The notes under the pieces: model-generated
What the model was told of the DNA's origin: nothing
Databases searched by the model: none
The model's input: the letters and a program-made list of their open reading frames with translations, nothing else
Shown: in pieces, positions 1 through 5,427 of the stretch
Numbering within the stretch: the stretch's first letter is position 1
Layout of the letters: the number at the start of each line of letters is the position of its first letter
Program-made: the position numbers and the translations under genes
NCBI GenBank assembly: GCA_900557285.1
Contig: USSJ01000096.1
Coordinates: forward strand, 1-5,596
Length of the DNA stretch: 5,596 nt
Direction: 5' to 3'
Source: an uncultured Clostridia bacterium
GTDB lineage: Bacteria; Bacillota; Clostridia; Christensenellales; Borkfalkiaceae

Positions 1-12
1 TGCCCCAAATGA

Positions 13-59
13 TAAAAAAGCCGTCAGGCCGCTCTTTTTGGGAGCGGCCTGACGGCTTT
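13..59 (-). terminator. Strong intrinsic terminator after the RNase E/G gene
   Basis: A perfect 18-bp inverted repeat (arms 17-34 and 42-59) encloses a 7-base loop. Read on the minus strand, the GC-rich stem ends in a run of six T followed by AT (bases 12-19), the classic layout of a Rho-independent terminator. On the plus strand the stem is followed by C and then A residues, so it should act mainly on minus-strand transcripts. It lies about 190 bases past the RNase stop codon. It may end that operon or may be the attenuator part of a leader for the next gene outside the window. Confidence 0.88.
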
Positions 60-122
60 CAAAAAATGATCATTCAAATAAAATCTTAGGATAAGAATAC
101 GGCGCAGTATTCGCCGGACAGC

Positions 123-158
123 AAAAGCGGCGGACAAACCTGCATGTTTGTCCGCCGC
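123..158 (-). terminator. Second hairpin, possible weak terminator or RNA 3'-end processing structure
   Basis: A perfect 13-bp inverted repeat (127-139 with 146-158) has a 6-base loop. On the minus strand it is followed by only four T and then GC, so as a terminator it would be leaky. It sits about 95 bases after the RNase stop codon and upstream of the stronger terminator. A smaller stem (95-100 with 107-112) lies between the two. It could be a first, partial terminator, a stabilising 3' hairpin, or part of a structured leader. Confidence 0.5.
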
Positions 159-252
159 CCTAAAATTCCGAAACGTCAAAAATAACGATCCCTGTTTTTT
201 AACGGCACGGATTCTGAACAAACCGAATACCTCTATACAAGGTTTAAAATTC

Positions 253-1734
253 TCAATAGAGCAAGCGCGCCGTTTCGGGCAAAGTCATGACCGAACTGTT
301 GTCCCCGCGCACGGTAAAGTATTCGTCGTGGTACGTTTTGTGCGGGATCATATACACGCGTTTTCCCCGCCATTCCCCGTTGACGCTGTCGGTAAACCTG
401 CGGTGAGACAATATATATGCGAACAATCCGTAGTTCAGTTCCACGATCACGTTTTCATAACCTTCGGCAAAACATTTCTTGATCGCGCATTTGACCTTGA
501 AAGCCATATACGAATCGGAAATAATATACCCCGAGCCCTTGCAGTGTGAGCATTTTTTTGTCAGCATGGAAACAATGTCGGTCTTTACTTTCTTGCGCGT
601 GAACTGCACGAGTCCGAGCTCTGTCATTGCCGTAACGTTGCACTTTGCGCGGTCTTCGCGCAGATGATCTTCCAGCTCTTTCACGACTGCGGCGCGGTGT
701 TCTTCACTGACCATGTCGATGAAATCCACGACCACGATCCCGCCAAGATTCCGCAGACGTACCTGCCGTGCGATCTCTTTCGCCGCCAGAAGATTGGTGC
801 GGAATACCGTATCTTCCAGACCCGATCCGCCCGTAAACTTCCCAGTGTTCACATCGATCGCCGTCAGCGCTTCGGTGCGGTCAAAAATCAGATACGCCCC
901 GTTTTCCAGCGGCACGCGCGTGCTCATCAGACGATATACCTGCTCTTCCAGCCCGAAAAATTCGAACATCTCGCGCTTTCCGTCATAGCGCACAAGCTTG
1001 CTCTTGCTGCGCGTACGGCGAAACGCCGCTTCTACCCTTTGGTAACTCTTGTCGTCCCCGATATAGATCTTATCCACATCCGAAAGGTCAAAATCGCGCA
1101 AAAGACGCACATGCACGTCCGCATCGCGGTAGACAAGATCGCCCACCGAAGCATTTTTGTATGCTTCCAGCGCTTCCGCATACAGTCCGCGCAGGTACTT
1201 GACTTCCTCTTTCAGGTCGGTAAACTTTACGTTCGGCGCATTCGTGCGCATGACGATGCCGCCGTCGCCTCCCGCCAGCTTTTCCGCCTGTTTCATCAGC
1301 TGTGCGCGCAATTCTTCATCCGTGATCTTGCGCGATACGGCGCAAAAATCCGCCAGCGGCAGCAGGATCACATTCTTGCCAACAAACGAAAGGCACATGC
1401 TCAGGCGCGCACCCTTGCTCCCGATGGGAGATTTCGCCACCTGCACCATCACTTCGTCGCCCGCCTTCACATTCAGTTGCAGCGGCTGAACCGCCGCACC
1501 GGCAGCCTCCGCCGGGATATCCCCGGCATACAGATACCCGTTCTTTTCCCGCCCGAACGCCACAAAAGCTGCCTGCATCCCCTCCAGTACGTTGACGACC
1601 CGGCCCTTATAAATATTGCCGGATATTTCGGTGGAACTGTCCGAATCGAGATGAAACTCGACAAGCTGACTGCCCTCGGTTACTGCCGCAAAGCAGTCAT
1701 CCCCGAAGTAGTCAAAATACATATTTTTTTGCAT
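253..1734 (-). CDS. rng: Ribonuclease E/G family endoribonuclease
   Basis: This 493-residue protein is a single-strand-specific, Mg-dependent endoribonuclease of the RNase E/G family, expected to act in the cytoplasm on rRNA maturation and mRNA decay. An S1-type RNA-binding domain covers about residues 37-118. The catalytic DNase-I-like region carries the two acidic residues D294 (AIDVNTGKFTG) and D337 (VVDFIDM), 43 residues apart, as in E. coli RNase E (D303 and D346). The zinc-link cysteines C395 and C398 (CSHCKGSG) lie 101 residues after D294, also the E. coli spacing. The length fits RNase G, and the long C-terminal scaffold of E. coli RNase E is absent. The ATG start has AAGG seven bases upstream (1742-1745), a modest ribosome binding site. 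Codons 2-4 contain a run of seven A. The gene follows spoIVFB but has its own promoter. The family call is firm; the name rng rather than rne is by length. Confidence 0.96.
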   Translation of the reverse strand: MQKNMYFDYFGDDCFAAVTEGSQLVEFHLDSDSSTEISGNIYKGRVVNVLEGMQAAFVAFGREKNGYLYAGDIPAEAAGAAVQPLQLNVKAGDEVMVQVAKSPIGSKGARLSMCLSFVGKNVILLPLADFCAVSRKITDEELRAQLMKQAEKLAGGDGGIVMRTNAPNVKFTDLKEEVKYLRGLYAEALEAYKNASVGDLVYRDADVHVRLLRDFDLSDVDKIYIGDDKSYQRVEAAFRRTRSKSKLVRYDGKREMFEFFGLEEQVYRLMSTRVPLENGAYLIFDRTEALTAIDVNTGKFTGGSGLEDTVFRTNLLAAKEIARQVRLRNLGGIVVVDFIDMVSEEHRAAVVKELEDHLREDRAKCNVTAMTELGLVQFTRKKVKTDIVSMLTKKCSHCKGSGYIISDSYMAFKVKCAIKKCFAEGYENVIVELNYGLFAYILSHRRFTDSVNGEWRGKRVYMIPHKTYHDEYFTVRGDNSSVMTLPETARLLY

Positions 1735-1747
1735 CTATAAACCTTGC

Positions 1748-1763
1748 CGCGCCCACAGGCGCG
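1748..1763 (-). promoter_or_regulatory. Hairpin just upstream of the RNase ribosome binding site
   Basis: A perfect 6-bp GC-only stem (1748-1753 with 1758-1763) closes a 4-base loop. It ends two bases before the AAGG ribosome binding site of the RNase gene. It is close enough to affect ribosome access or mRNA stability. A regulatory role is inference. Confidence 0.4.
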
Positions 1764-1779
1764 AAAATAAAATACCAAG

Positions 1780-1802
1780 AAAGGGAATACGATCATTCCT
1801 TT
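1780..1802 (-). promoter_or_regulatory. Stem-loop at the predicted 5' end of the RNase mRNA
   Basis: A 5-bp stem (1784-1788 with 1795-1799) has a 6-base loop and can be extended by three A-T pairs past one bulged G. The predicted transcription start is near 1800-1801, so the mRNA would begin within one or two bases of this stem. The 5-bp core is directly seen; the placement depends on the promoter call. Confidence 0.4.
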
Positions 1803-1806
1803 TATT

Positions 1807-1835
1807 ATTTTAGCATATGAATCATGCCATTGCAA
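1807..1835 (-). promoter_or_regulatory. Sigma-A-type promoter for the RNase gene
   Basis: On the minus strand the -35 element TTGCAA (1830-1835) and the -10 element TAAAAT (1807-1812) are separated by exactly 17 bases. A TG pair one base before the -10 element makes it an extended -10. The predicted start near 1800 gives a leader of about 65 bases before the RNase ATG. It lies in the gap after spoIVFB and would let the RNase be made in growing cells independently of the sporulation genes. Confidence 0.75.
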
Positions 1836-1909
1836 GGATTATTCGAAAAAAGACGCCGAAATTTCCCGATATTGCGCAATTTTATGATGTTTTCCCAAAC
1901 CTTTCCGTT

Positions 1910-2899
1910 TTATTCTTTTTTCTCGGGACAGTTTTCGCGGCAAAATTCCTCTTCGGGCGGAAATTCAGCCTCTTCCTCCCTTTCGTTTTCTTCCAGATAC
2001 ACCGAAACGGGAGCGCGTATGTCCGCCCGTGAAACGATCTCTAAAAATTCATCCTGCGAAAGCACGCACACCAATTCTCCGCTCTCGTCAAAGAGCAAAA
2101 GCTCGAGATATTTCCCGCGTTCGAGAAAGGATATGGCGCGCCGTACGGAACTGCTCTGCAGGAGCGCCACGCGCTTGACGGGCATCCCGCGCGCAAGTCC
2201 GCGCGAAAAATCCTGCAAAAAACGCGTATACCGTTCATCGCGCGCGCCGATCGTTCCGAACAGCACGAACAGCGCAAAAAACAAAATGCTGATATTCGGA
2301 CTTTGAAAACAGCTTGCGGCAAACAGCGCGCCCAATGCGCAGGATACGCCGATCCCCACGCCGAGCATACACCTGCGCGCAAAGGTATCCCCCTTCCATT
2401 TCACAAGAAAACAACACAGAATGCGTCCGCCGTCCAGAGGATACGCAGGCAAAAGATTGACGGCGGCGAGAAACGCCGACGCGATCGCCGCCGTGTCGGT
2501 ATAGGGATAGGTATCGGGAAAGAGCCACCAAAGCGCCACAAATCCTGCCGCACAGGCGGCGTTGATCAGGGGACCTGCCAGCGCCAGACGGATCTCGTCG
2601 GAAAGAGGGATCCCCTCGATATCCCCCGAAACGACCGCACCGCACGGCAAGAGCCGCAGGCGCGACAGTCTGCACCCGATGCGCGCCGCATATGCGGCAT
2701 GGCCGAATTCGTGGATCACCGCCACCAGCGTATACACGAGAAACAAAAAGAGCTGTCTTTTGTACAGGAACCACAGCCCGAACAAAAGAAAAAGCGGATG
2801 CACGGAAACCGTGAACCGCTTTCTTGCGGCGTTTCCGGTTTTCGCGGCGTTTTTCCCGCCGCGGAAAAACGCCGCGAACTTTGTCATAAATTTCTGCAT
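1910..2899 (-). CDS. spoIVFB: M50 family site-2-type intramembrane metalloprotease, SpoIVFB-like
   Basis: This 329-residue multi-pass membrane protein is a zinc metalloprotease of the S2P/M50 family. In B. subtilis SpoIVFB sits in the outer forespore membrane and cleaves pro-sigma-K in the mother cell. The zinc motif HEFGH is at residues 63-67 within a hydrophobic segment, and the third ligand is D156 in NLLPAYPLDGGR (148-159). A GPLIN motif (109-113) lies between them. Hydrophobic segments occur near 36-62, 104-127, 137-151 and 178-218. Residues about 238-295 resemble the C-terminal CBS-like domain of SpoIVFB (MPVKRV, then a beta-rich stretch), followed by an acidic tail (303-329). It is about 40 residues longer than the B. 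subtilis protein. The start has only a weak site (GAG, five bases upstream); M5 is an alternative. The preceding SpoIVFA-like gene supports the SpoIVFB role over a generic M50 protease. Confidence 0.9.
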   Translation of the reverse strand: MQKFMTKFAAFFRGGKNAAKTGNAARKRFTVSVHPLFLLFGLWFLYKRQLFLFLVYTLVAVIHEFGHAAYAARIGCRLSRLRLLPCGAVVSGDIEGIPLSDEIRLALAGPLINAACAAGFVALWWLFPDTYPYTDTAAIASAFLAAVNLLPAYPLDGGRILCCFLVKWKGDTFARRCMLGVGIGVSCALGALFAASCFQSPNISILFFALFVLFGTIGARDERYTRFLQDFSRGLARGMPVKRVALLQSSSVRRAISFLERGKYLELLLFDESGELVCVLSQDEFLEIVSRADIRAPVSVYLEENEREEEAEFPPEEEFCRENCPEKKE

Positions 2900-2935
2900 T
2901 TTCGCTCAGAGCATCCCCGCCGTTCTCACGCGCCT

Positions 2936-3703
2936 TTATACGTTCCAGACGATGTCATTGTTTTCGTTGACCGTAAACGACGTGATCAGAGAACCCGAAT
3001 CATACATGGACACCGAAACGGGCGCCGAACCGTCCGTAAACCCGACGGGAATGGTCGCAAAAACCGTTTCTCCCGCTTCGACGTATGCGTGCGTGAGACC
3101 TGTGATGACCGTCGTGAAAGAAGTCGTATGCGAAACTTCCACCGTGTAGCCGTTTTCACCCTGCGCCACGTTCTGCACCGTGCCGCCGTACGGCGCGTAC
3201 ACGCTGCATTCGCCCTGGAACGTCAGTACGCCCGTATCTGAAACCGTGCAGACGATCTCCGTATCGGATACCACGGGATACAGCGTAAGCTCCGAATATG
3301 TACGGTCATCCTGTACCGCCGCGGGCGTGTCTTCCGTTACCAGTCCGCGGAAAAACGTATTGATCGCACTGTTTTCCCAGAACAGGTTGGTCAGCAAAAT
3401 CGTTGCACACAACGCACAGATCGCCACAAATTCCGCGATCAGCACCTTTCCGTCCAAAAATTTCTTCCGCGGCGCTTTCGGCTCTTCTTCGCTGTACACG
3501 CGCGGCTCGCCGTAATCGGTGATGTTCTCCCCTTCCGCCACACTCTCGTCATACTGCGCGTTTTCCACACGCTCGTTGACCGTTTCCACGACCTGCTCTT
3601 TCAGTTCCGTCGGCCCCTTTCTGCGCTTGCTGCGCTTTTTCGTAACGTTGAGAGTATTGACGGGTATTTCGAGCATCTCCGCATAGTCGATGGTTTCGCT
3701 CAT
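2936..3703 (-). CDS. spoIVFA: SpoIVFA-like membrane protein with degenerate LytM/M23 domain
   Basis: This 255-residue protein has a charged N-terminal cytoplasmic region (1-86, with a basic patch at 22-29), one membrane segment (about 87-107), and an extracytoplasmic domain. Residues about 165-238 fold-match a LytM/M23 domain: VYAPYGGTV, then EVSH (H192) and VEAGETVFATIPVG. The HxxxD and HxH zinc motifs are missing (VSVSM stands at the HxH position), so it should not be a peptidase. B. subtilis SpoIVFA has the same layout of one membrane span and an inactive LytM-like domain, and it holds SpoIVFB inactive until a forespore signal arrives. The gene is 36 bases upstream of the protease start codon, which supports that role. 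The ATG has GGAGG nine bases upstream. Sequence similarity alone would give only an M23-like membrane protein; the name rests partly on context. Confidence 0.78.
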   Translation of the reverse strand: MSETIDYAEMLEIPVNTLNVTKKRSKRRKGPTELKEQVVETVNERVENAQYDESVAEGENITDYGEPRVYSEEEPKAPRKKFLDGKVLIAEFVAICALCATILLTNLFWENSAINTFFRGLVTEDTPAAVQDDRTYSELTLYPVVSDTEIVCTVSDTGVLTFQGECSVYAPYGGTVQNVAQGENGYTVEVSHTTSFTTVITGLTHAYVEAGETVFATIPVGFTDGSAPVSVSMYDSGSLITSFTVNENNDIVWNV

Positions 3704-3712
3704 AACTCATTT

Positions 3713-3717
3713 CCTCC
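3713..3717 (-). promoter_or_regulatory. Ribosome binding site of spoIVFA
   Basis: GGAGG lies nine bases before the ATG at 3703. A closer ATG only two bases after the GGAGG, in another frame, is too near to be used, and its reading frame is not coding. This fixes the start of the SpoIVFA-like gene. Confidence 0.8.
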
Positions 3718-3739
3718 GGTTTTTGTTCGTTGTATTTGT

Positions 3740-3768
3740 ATTGTATGCACCTGCTTCCGCTTTCAGAA
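3740..3768 (-). promoter_or_regulatory. Candidate promoter for spoIVFA-spoIVFB, sigma-E-like -10
   Basis: On the minus strand CATACAAT (3740-3747) equals the consensus -10 element of the mother-cell factor sigma-E. The expected sigma-E -35 (an ATA-centred motif about 14 bases upstream) is poor here. The same bases can also be read as sigma-A: TTCTGA (3763-3768), 17 bases, TACAAT (3740-3745). Either reading predicts a start near 3733 and a leader of about 30 bases. Which factor is used cannot be decided from this sequence. Confidence 0.45.
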
Positions 3769-3796
3769 CTGTTTTTCGAAATTTTTTCGTATTTGT

Positions 3797-3825
3797 TTGC
3801 ACCTTTTTGATTTTTCCTGTATAAT
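3797..3825 (+). promoter_or_regulatory. Sigma-A-type promoter for the metF operon
   Basis: TTGCAC (3797-3802) and a perfect TATAAT (3820-3825) are separated by 17 bases. The predicted start near 3832 gives a leader of about 75 bases before metF. The T-rich spacer lies in the divergent intergenic region about 50 bases from the candidate spoIVFA promoter. Confidence 0.75.
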
Positions 3826-3839
3826 ATGGTTAGTCGCAT

Positions 3840-3856
3840 TTTTTCGATCCGAAAAA
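3840..3856 (+). promoter_or_regulatory. Small stem-loop in the metF leader
   Basis: A 7-bp inverted repeat (3840-3846 with 3850-3856) closes a 3-base loop near the predicted 5' end of the metF mRNA. It is mostly A-T pairs and so weak. I could not match the leader to a SAM, cobalamin or T-box element; at about 75 bases it is too short for most of them. Confidence 0.3.
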
Positions 3857-3906
3857 GGGTGCGGCGATCCAATACAAGATAAATCTATTCGACGGGTATA
3901 AAAAAT

Positions 3907-4782
3907 ATGAAAATTTCCGAACTTTTCCAAAAGAAAAAGGCGGTCTATTCCTTTGAGATCTTTCCGCCGAAACCCTCGGCAGAACTTTCCGCCGTGCAAA
4001 ACACCATCGAAGAGCTCTCCGCCCTGCACCCCGACTATATTTCCGTAACTTGCAGTGCGGGCGGCTCGGGAAATTCGCGCACGGGCGAGATCGCAAAGCT
4101 GGTCAGAAGCCTCGGCGTTGAACCTCTGGCGCACGTTACGTGCATCAATTCGGATAAAAATTCAGTCCGCACCGCACTCGATCTTCTGCAATCGGACGGG
4201 ATCGAAAACGTCCTCGCGCTCCGCGGTGACCGCATTGCAGGATCGGAGGACAGCAAAGATTTTGCGCATGCGTCCGACCTCGTCCGCTTTATCCGCGAAA
4301 GCGGCTACGATTTTGATATTGCGGGCGCCTGCTATCCCGAGTGTCATCCCGAATGTACGGACATTCTCACCGACATCCGCAATTTAAAGAAAAAAGTGGA
4401 CGCGGGCGTTACGCACCTGAACACACAGCTGTTTTTCGACAACGAAGACTTCTACCGCTTCCGCGACATGCTTTCGCTTGCGGGCATCGACGTGCCCGTC
4501 CAGGCAGGCATCATGCCGCTCGTCAAAAAGGGACACGTCGACCGCATCATTTCCCTTTCGGGAGCCAAGATCCCCGCGAAGATTTCGCGCATGATCTCCC
4601 ATTTTTACGACAAACCCGATTCGCTCATGGAAGCGGGGATCGCTTATGCCGTGGATCAGATCGTCGATCTGCTCTCGGCAGGCGTGCGCGGCATCCACCT
4701 CTATGTCATGAACAATCCCTATGTGGCGCGCCGCATCAGCGAAAATATTTCGCAAATCCTCGGAGAGATCAATGCAGATTGA
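3907..4782 (+). CDS. metF: 5,10-methylenetetrahydrofolate reductase
   Basis: This 291-residue cytoplasmic flavoprotein reduces 5,10-methylene-THF to 5-methyl-THF, the methyl donor for methionine synthesis. Family motifs appear in the expected order: SFEIFPPK with the catalytic glutamate E17; SVTCSAGGSGNSRT (46-59); AHVTCI (75-80); NVLALRGD (101-108) with the flavin-site aspartate D108; ACYPECHPE (141-149); NTQLFFD (172-178); and AGIMP (200-204). The length matches bacterial MetF, a TIM barrel. No short MetV-like partner gene is seen, which argues for the ordinary NAD(P)H enzyme rather than the acetogen MetFV type, though the gene itself cannot settle the electron donor. The ribosome binding site is weak: only GGG about ten bases before the ATG. 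The stop overlaps the next gene, so translation is probably coupled. Confidence 0.97.
   Translation: MKISELFQKKKAVYSFEIFPPKPSAELSAVQNTIEELSALHPDYISVTCSAGGSGNSRTGEIAKLVRSLGVEPLAHVTCINSDKNSVRTALDLLQSDGIENVLALRGDRIAGSEDSKDFAHASDLVRFIRESGYDFDIAGACYPECHPECTDILTDIRNLKKKVDAGVTHLNTQLFFDNEDFYRFRDMLSLAGIDVPVQAGIMPLVKKGHVDRIISLSGAKIPAKISRMISHFYDKPDSLMEAGIAYAVDQIVDLLSAGVRGIHLYVMNNPYVARRISENISQILGEINAD
4762..4767 (+). promoter_or_regulatory. Ribosome binding site that sets the reactivation-gene start
   Basis: GGAGAG lies inside the last codons of metF, with its GGAG core six bases before the ATG at 4772. It favours that start over an in-frame ATG at 4721, which has no such site and would deepen the overlap with metF by 51 bases. 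Confidence 0.75.
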
Positions 4783-5422
4783 CCGCGAAGAATTTTTACG
4801 TTATTTAGGATGGAAAGGACAGGAAACGGACGATACGTTCCTTCAAAAACTGGACGAAGCCGCAAAGCAATGTCTTGCTTTGGCGGCGCCGCGTTCCGTC
4901 GTACGGAAGTTTGAACTGACCGAAGGTCTCGAACTTAAGGGCACCGGTTTTTTCCTCGAAGGAAAGGACATTTCCGAACACCTGAAAGGCTGCAGTGAAA
5001 TTTACCTGATGGCGGCGACCGTCGGGATCGGAGTGGAACGGGAACTCATGCGCCTTACGCAAAAGAGCGCAAACGCCGCCCTTTTGTTCGATACCGCGGC
5101 AAGCTGCGCCGTCGAAAGCTATTGCGACGACGTATGCGACGACCTGCAAAAGGACAACCCTTTCCTGCTTACCGCGCGTTTTTCCTGCGGCTACGGGGAT
5201 TTTCCCCTGACCGCGCAAAAAGATATCTGCAAACTTCTGCGCACCGATTCGCAGATCGGGCTGTGCTGCGACGAAAGTTTTCTCTTGACGCCGCGCAAGT
5301 CCGTAACCGCCGTCGTCGGAATCAGCCGTATCCCCTATGTCCCCCAGAAAGCGCCCGTGCGCTGCATGCACAAGTGTTCCGCCTGCAAAAATGCGGGCTG
5401 CGCTTTCCGAAAAACGGAGTAA
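4772..5422 (+). CDS. Stand-alone methionine synthase reactivation-domain protein
   Basis: This 216-residue protein matches the C-terminal AdoMet-binding activation domain of cobalamin-dependent methionine synthase. In E. coli MetH that domain helps restore cob(II)alamin by reductive methylation with S-adenosylmethionine. The key motif is ARFSCGYGDFPL (135-146), with R136, G140 and Y141 matching the RxxxGY AdoMet-contact residues of MetH. LLTPRKSVTAVVG (171-183) is the second conserved block. The proline usual in RFSPGYG is cysteine here (C139). The C-terminus has four cysteines in a C-x3-C-x2-C-x4-C pattern (C198, C202, C205, C210), a possible metal site. There are no membrane segments. The gene overlaps metF by 11 bases and stops five bases before metH, so it very likely serves that MetH. 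Such split forms are known, for example in Thermotoga. Confidence 0.9.
   Translation: MQIDREEFLRYLGWKGQETDDTFLQKLDEAAKQCLALAAPRSVVRKFELTEGLELKGTGFFLEGKDISEHLKGCSEIYLMAATVGIGVERELMRLTQKSANAALLFDTAASCAVESYCDDVCDDLQKDNPFLLTARFSCGYGDFPLTAQKDICKLLRTDSQIGLCCDESFLLTPRKSVTAVVGISRIPYVPQKAPVRCMHKCSACKNAGCAFRKTE
5416..5419 (+). promoter_or_regulatory. Ribosome binding site of metH
   Basis: GGAG eight bases before the ATG at 5428, placed in the last codons of the preceding gene, supports this start and translational coupling. Confidence 0.7.
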
Positions 5423-5427
5423 CCCCT

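Larger units (their letters stand above)
1..252 (-). other. Non-coding region downstream of the RNase gene, possible structured leader
   Basis: These 252 bases contain three inverted repeats (17-59, 95-112, 127-158) and a 10-base palindrome (65-74), but no convincing gene. A 65-codon frame at 24-221 on the minus strand starts at TTG and runs across both hairpins, so I do not accept it. In many Bacillota the RNase G gene is followed by rplU, whose mRNA carries an autoregulatory L21 leader. Identity with that leader is inference from position only, because no L21 reading frame lies inside the window. Confidence 0.4.

Noticed and set aside
24..221. Frame of 65 codons on the minus strand after the RNase gene
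   Set aside because: It begins with TTG without a good ribosome binding site and spans both hairpins, so its sequence is explained by the inverted repeats.
664..1740. Open frame of 358 codons on the plus strand
   Set aside because: It lies wholly antisense to the RNase E/G gene, whose motifs and length are clear. Its translation is rich in R, H and Q with no family motif, as expected of a shadow frame.
1836..1909. Possible terminator after spoIVFB with a run of six T (1846-1851 on the minus strand)
   Set aside because: Only short, weak pairings precede the T run (such as the ATTGCGCAAT palindrome, placed too far away), so I cannot support a terminator.
2303..3241. Open frame of 312 codons on the plus strand
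   Set aside because: It is antisense across two genes (the M50 protease and the SpoIVFA-like gene), and its product is highly charged with no recognisable domain.
3549..3872. Frame of 107 codons on the minus strand running into spoIVFA
   Set aside because: It is out of frame with the clear SpoIVFA-like gene and mostly intergenic. The GGAGG site serves the ATG at 3703.
3826..3906. SAM or cobalamin riboswitch before metF
   Set aside because: The leader is about 75 bases with one short A-T-rich stem. I see none of the conserved cores of these riboswitches and no terminator.
4721..4771. Longer N-terminus for the reactivation protein
   Set aside because: The upstream ATG is inside metF, has no ribosome binding site, and the added residues are merely a shifted reading of metF. 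The GGAGAG site points to 4772.
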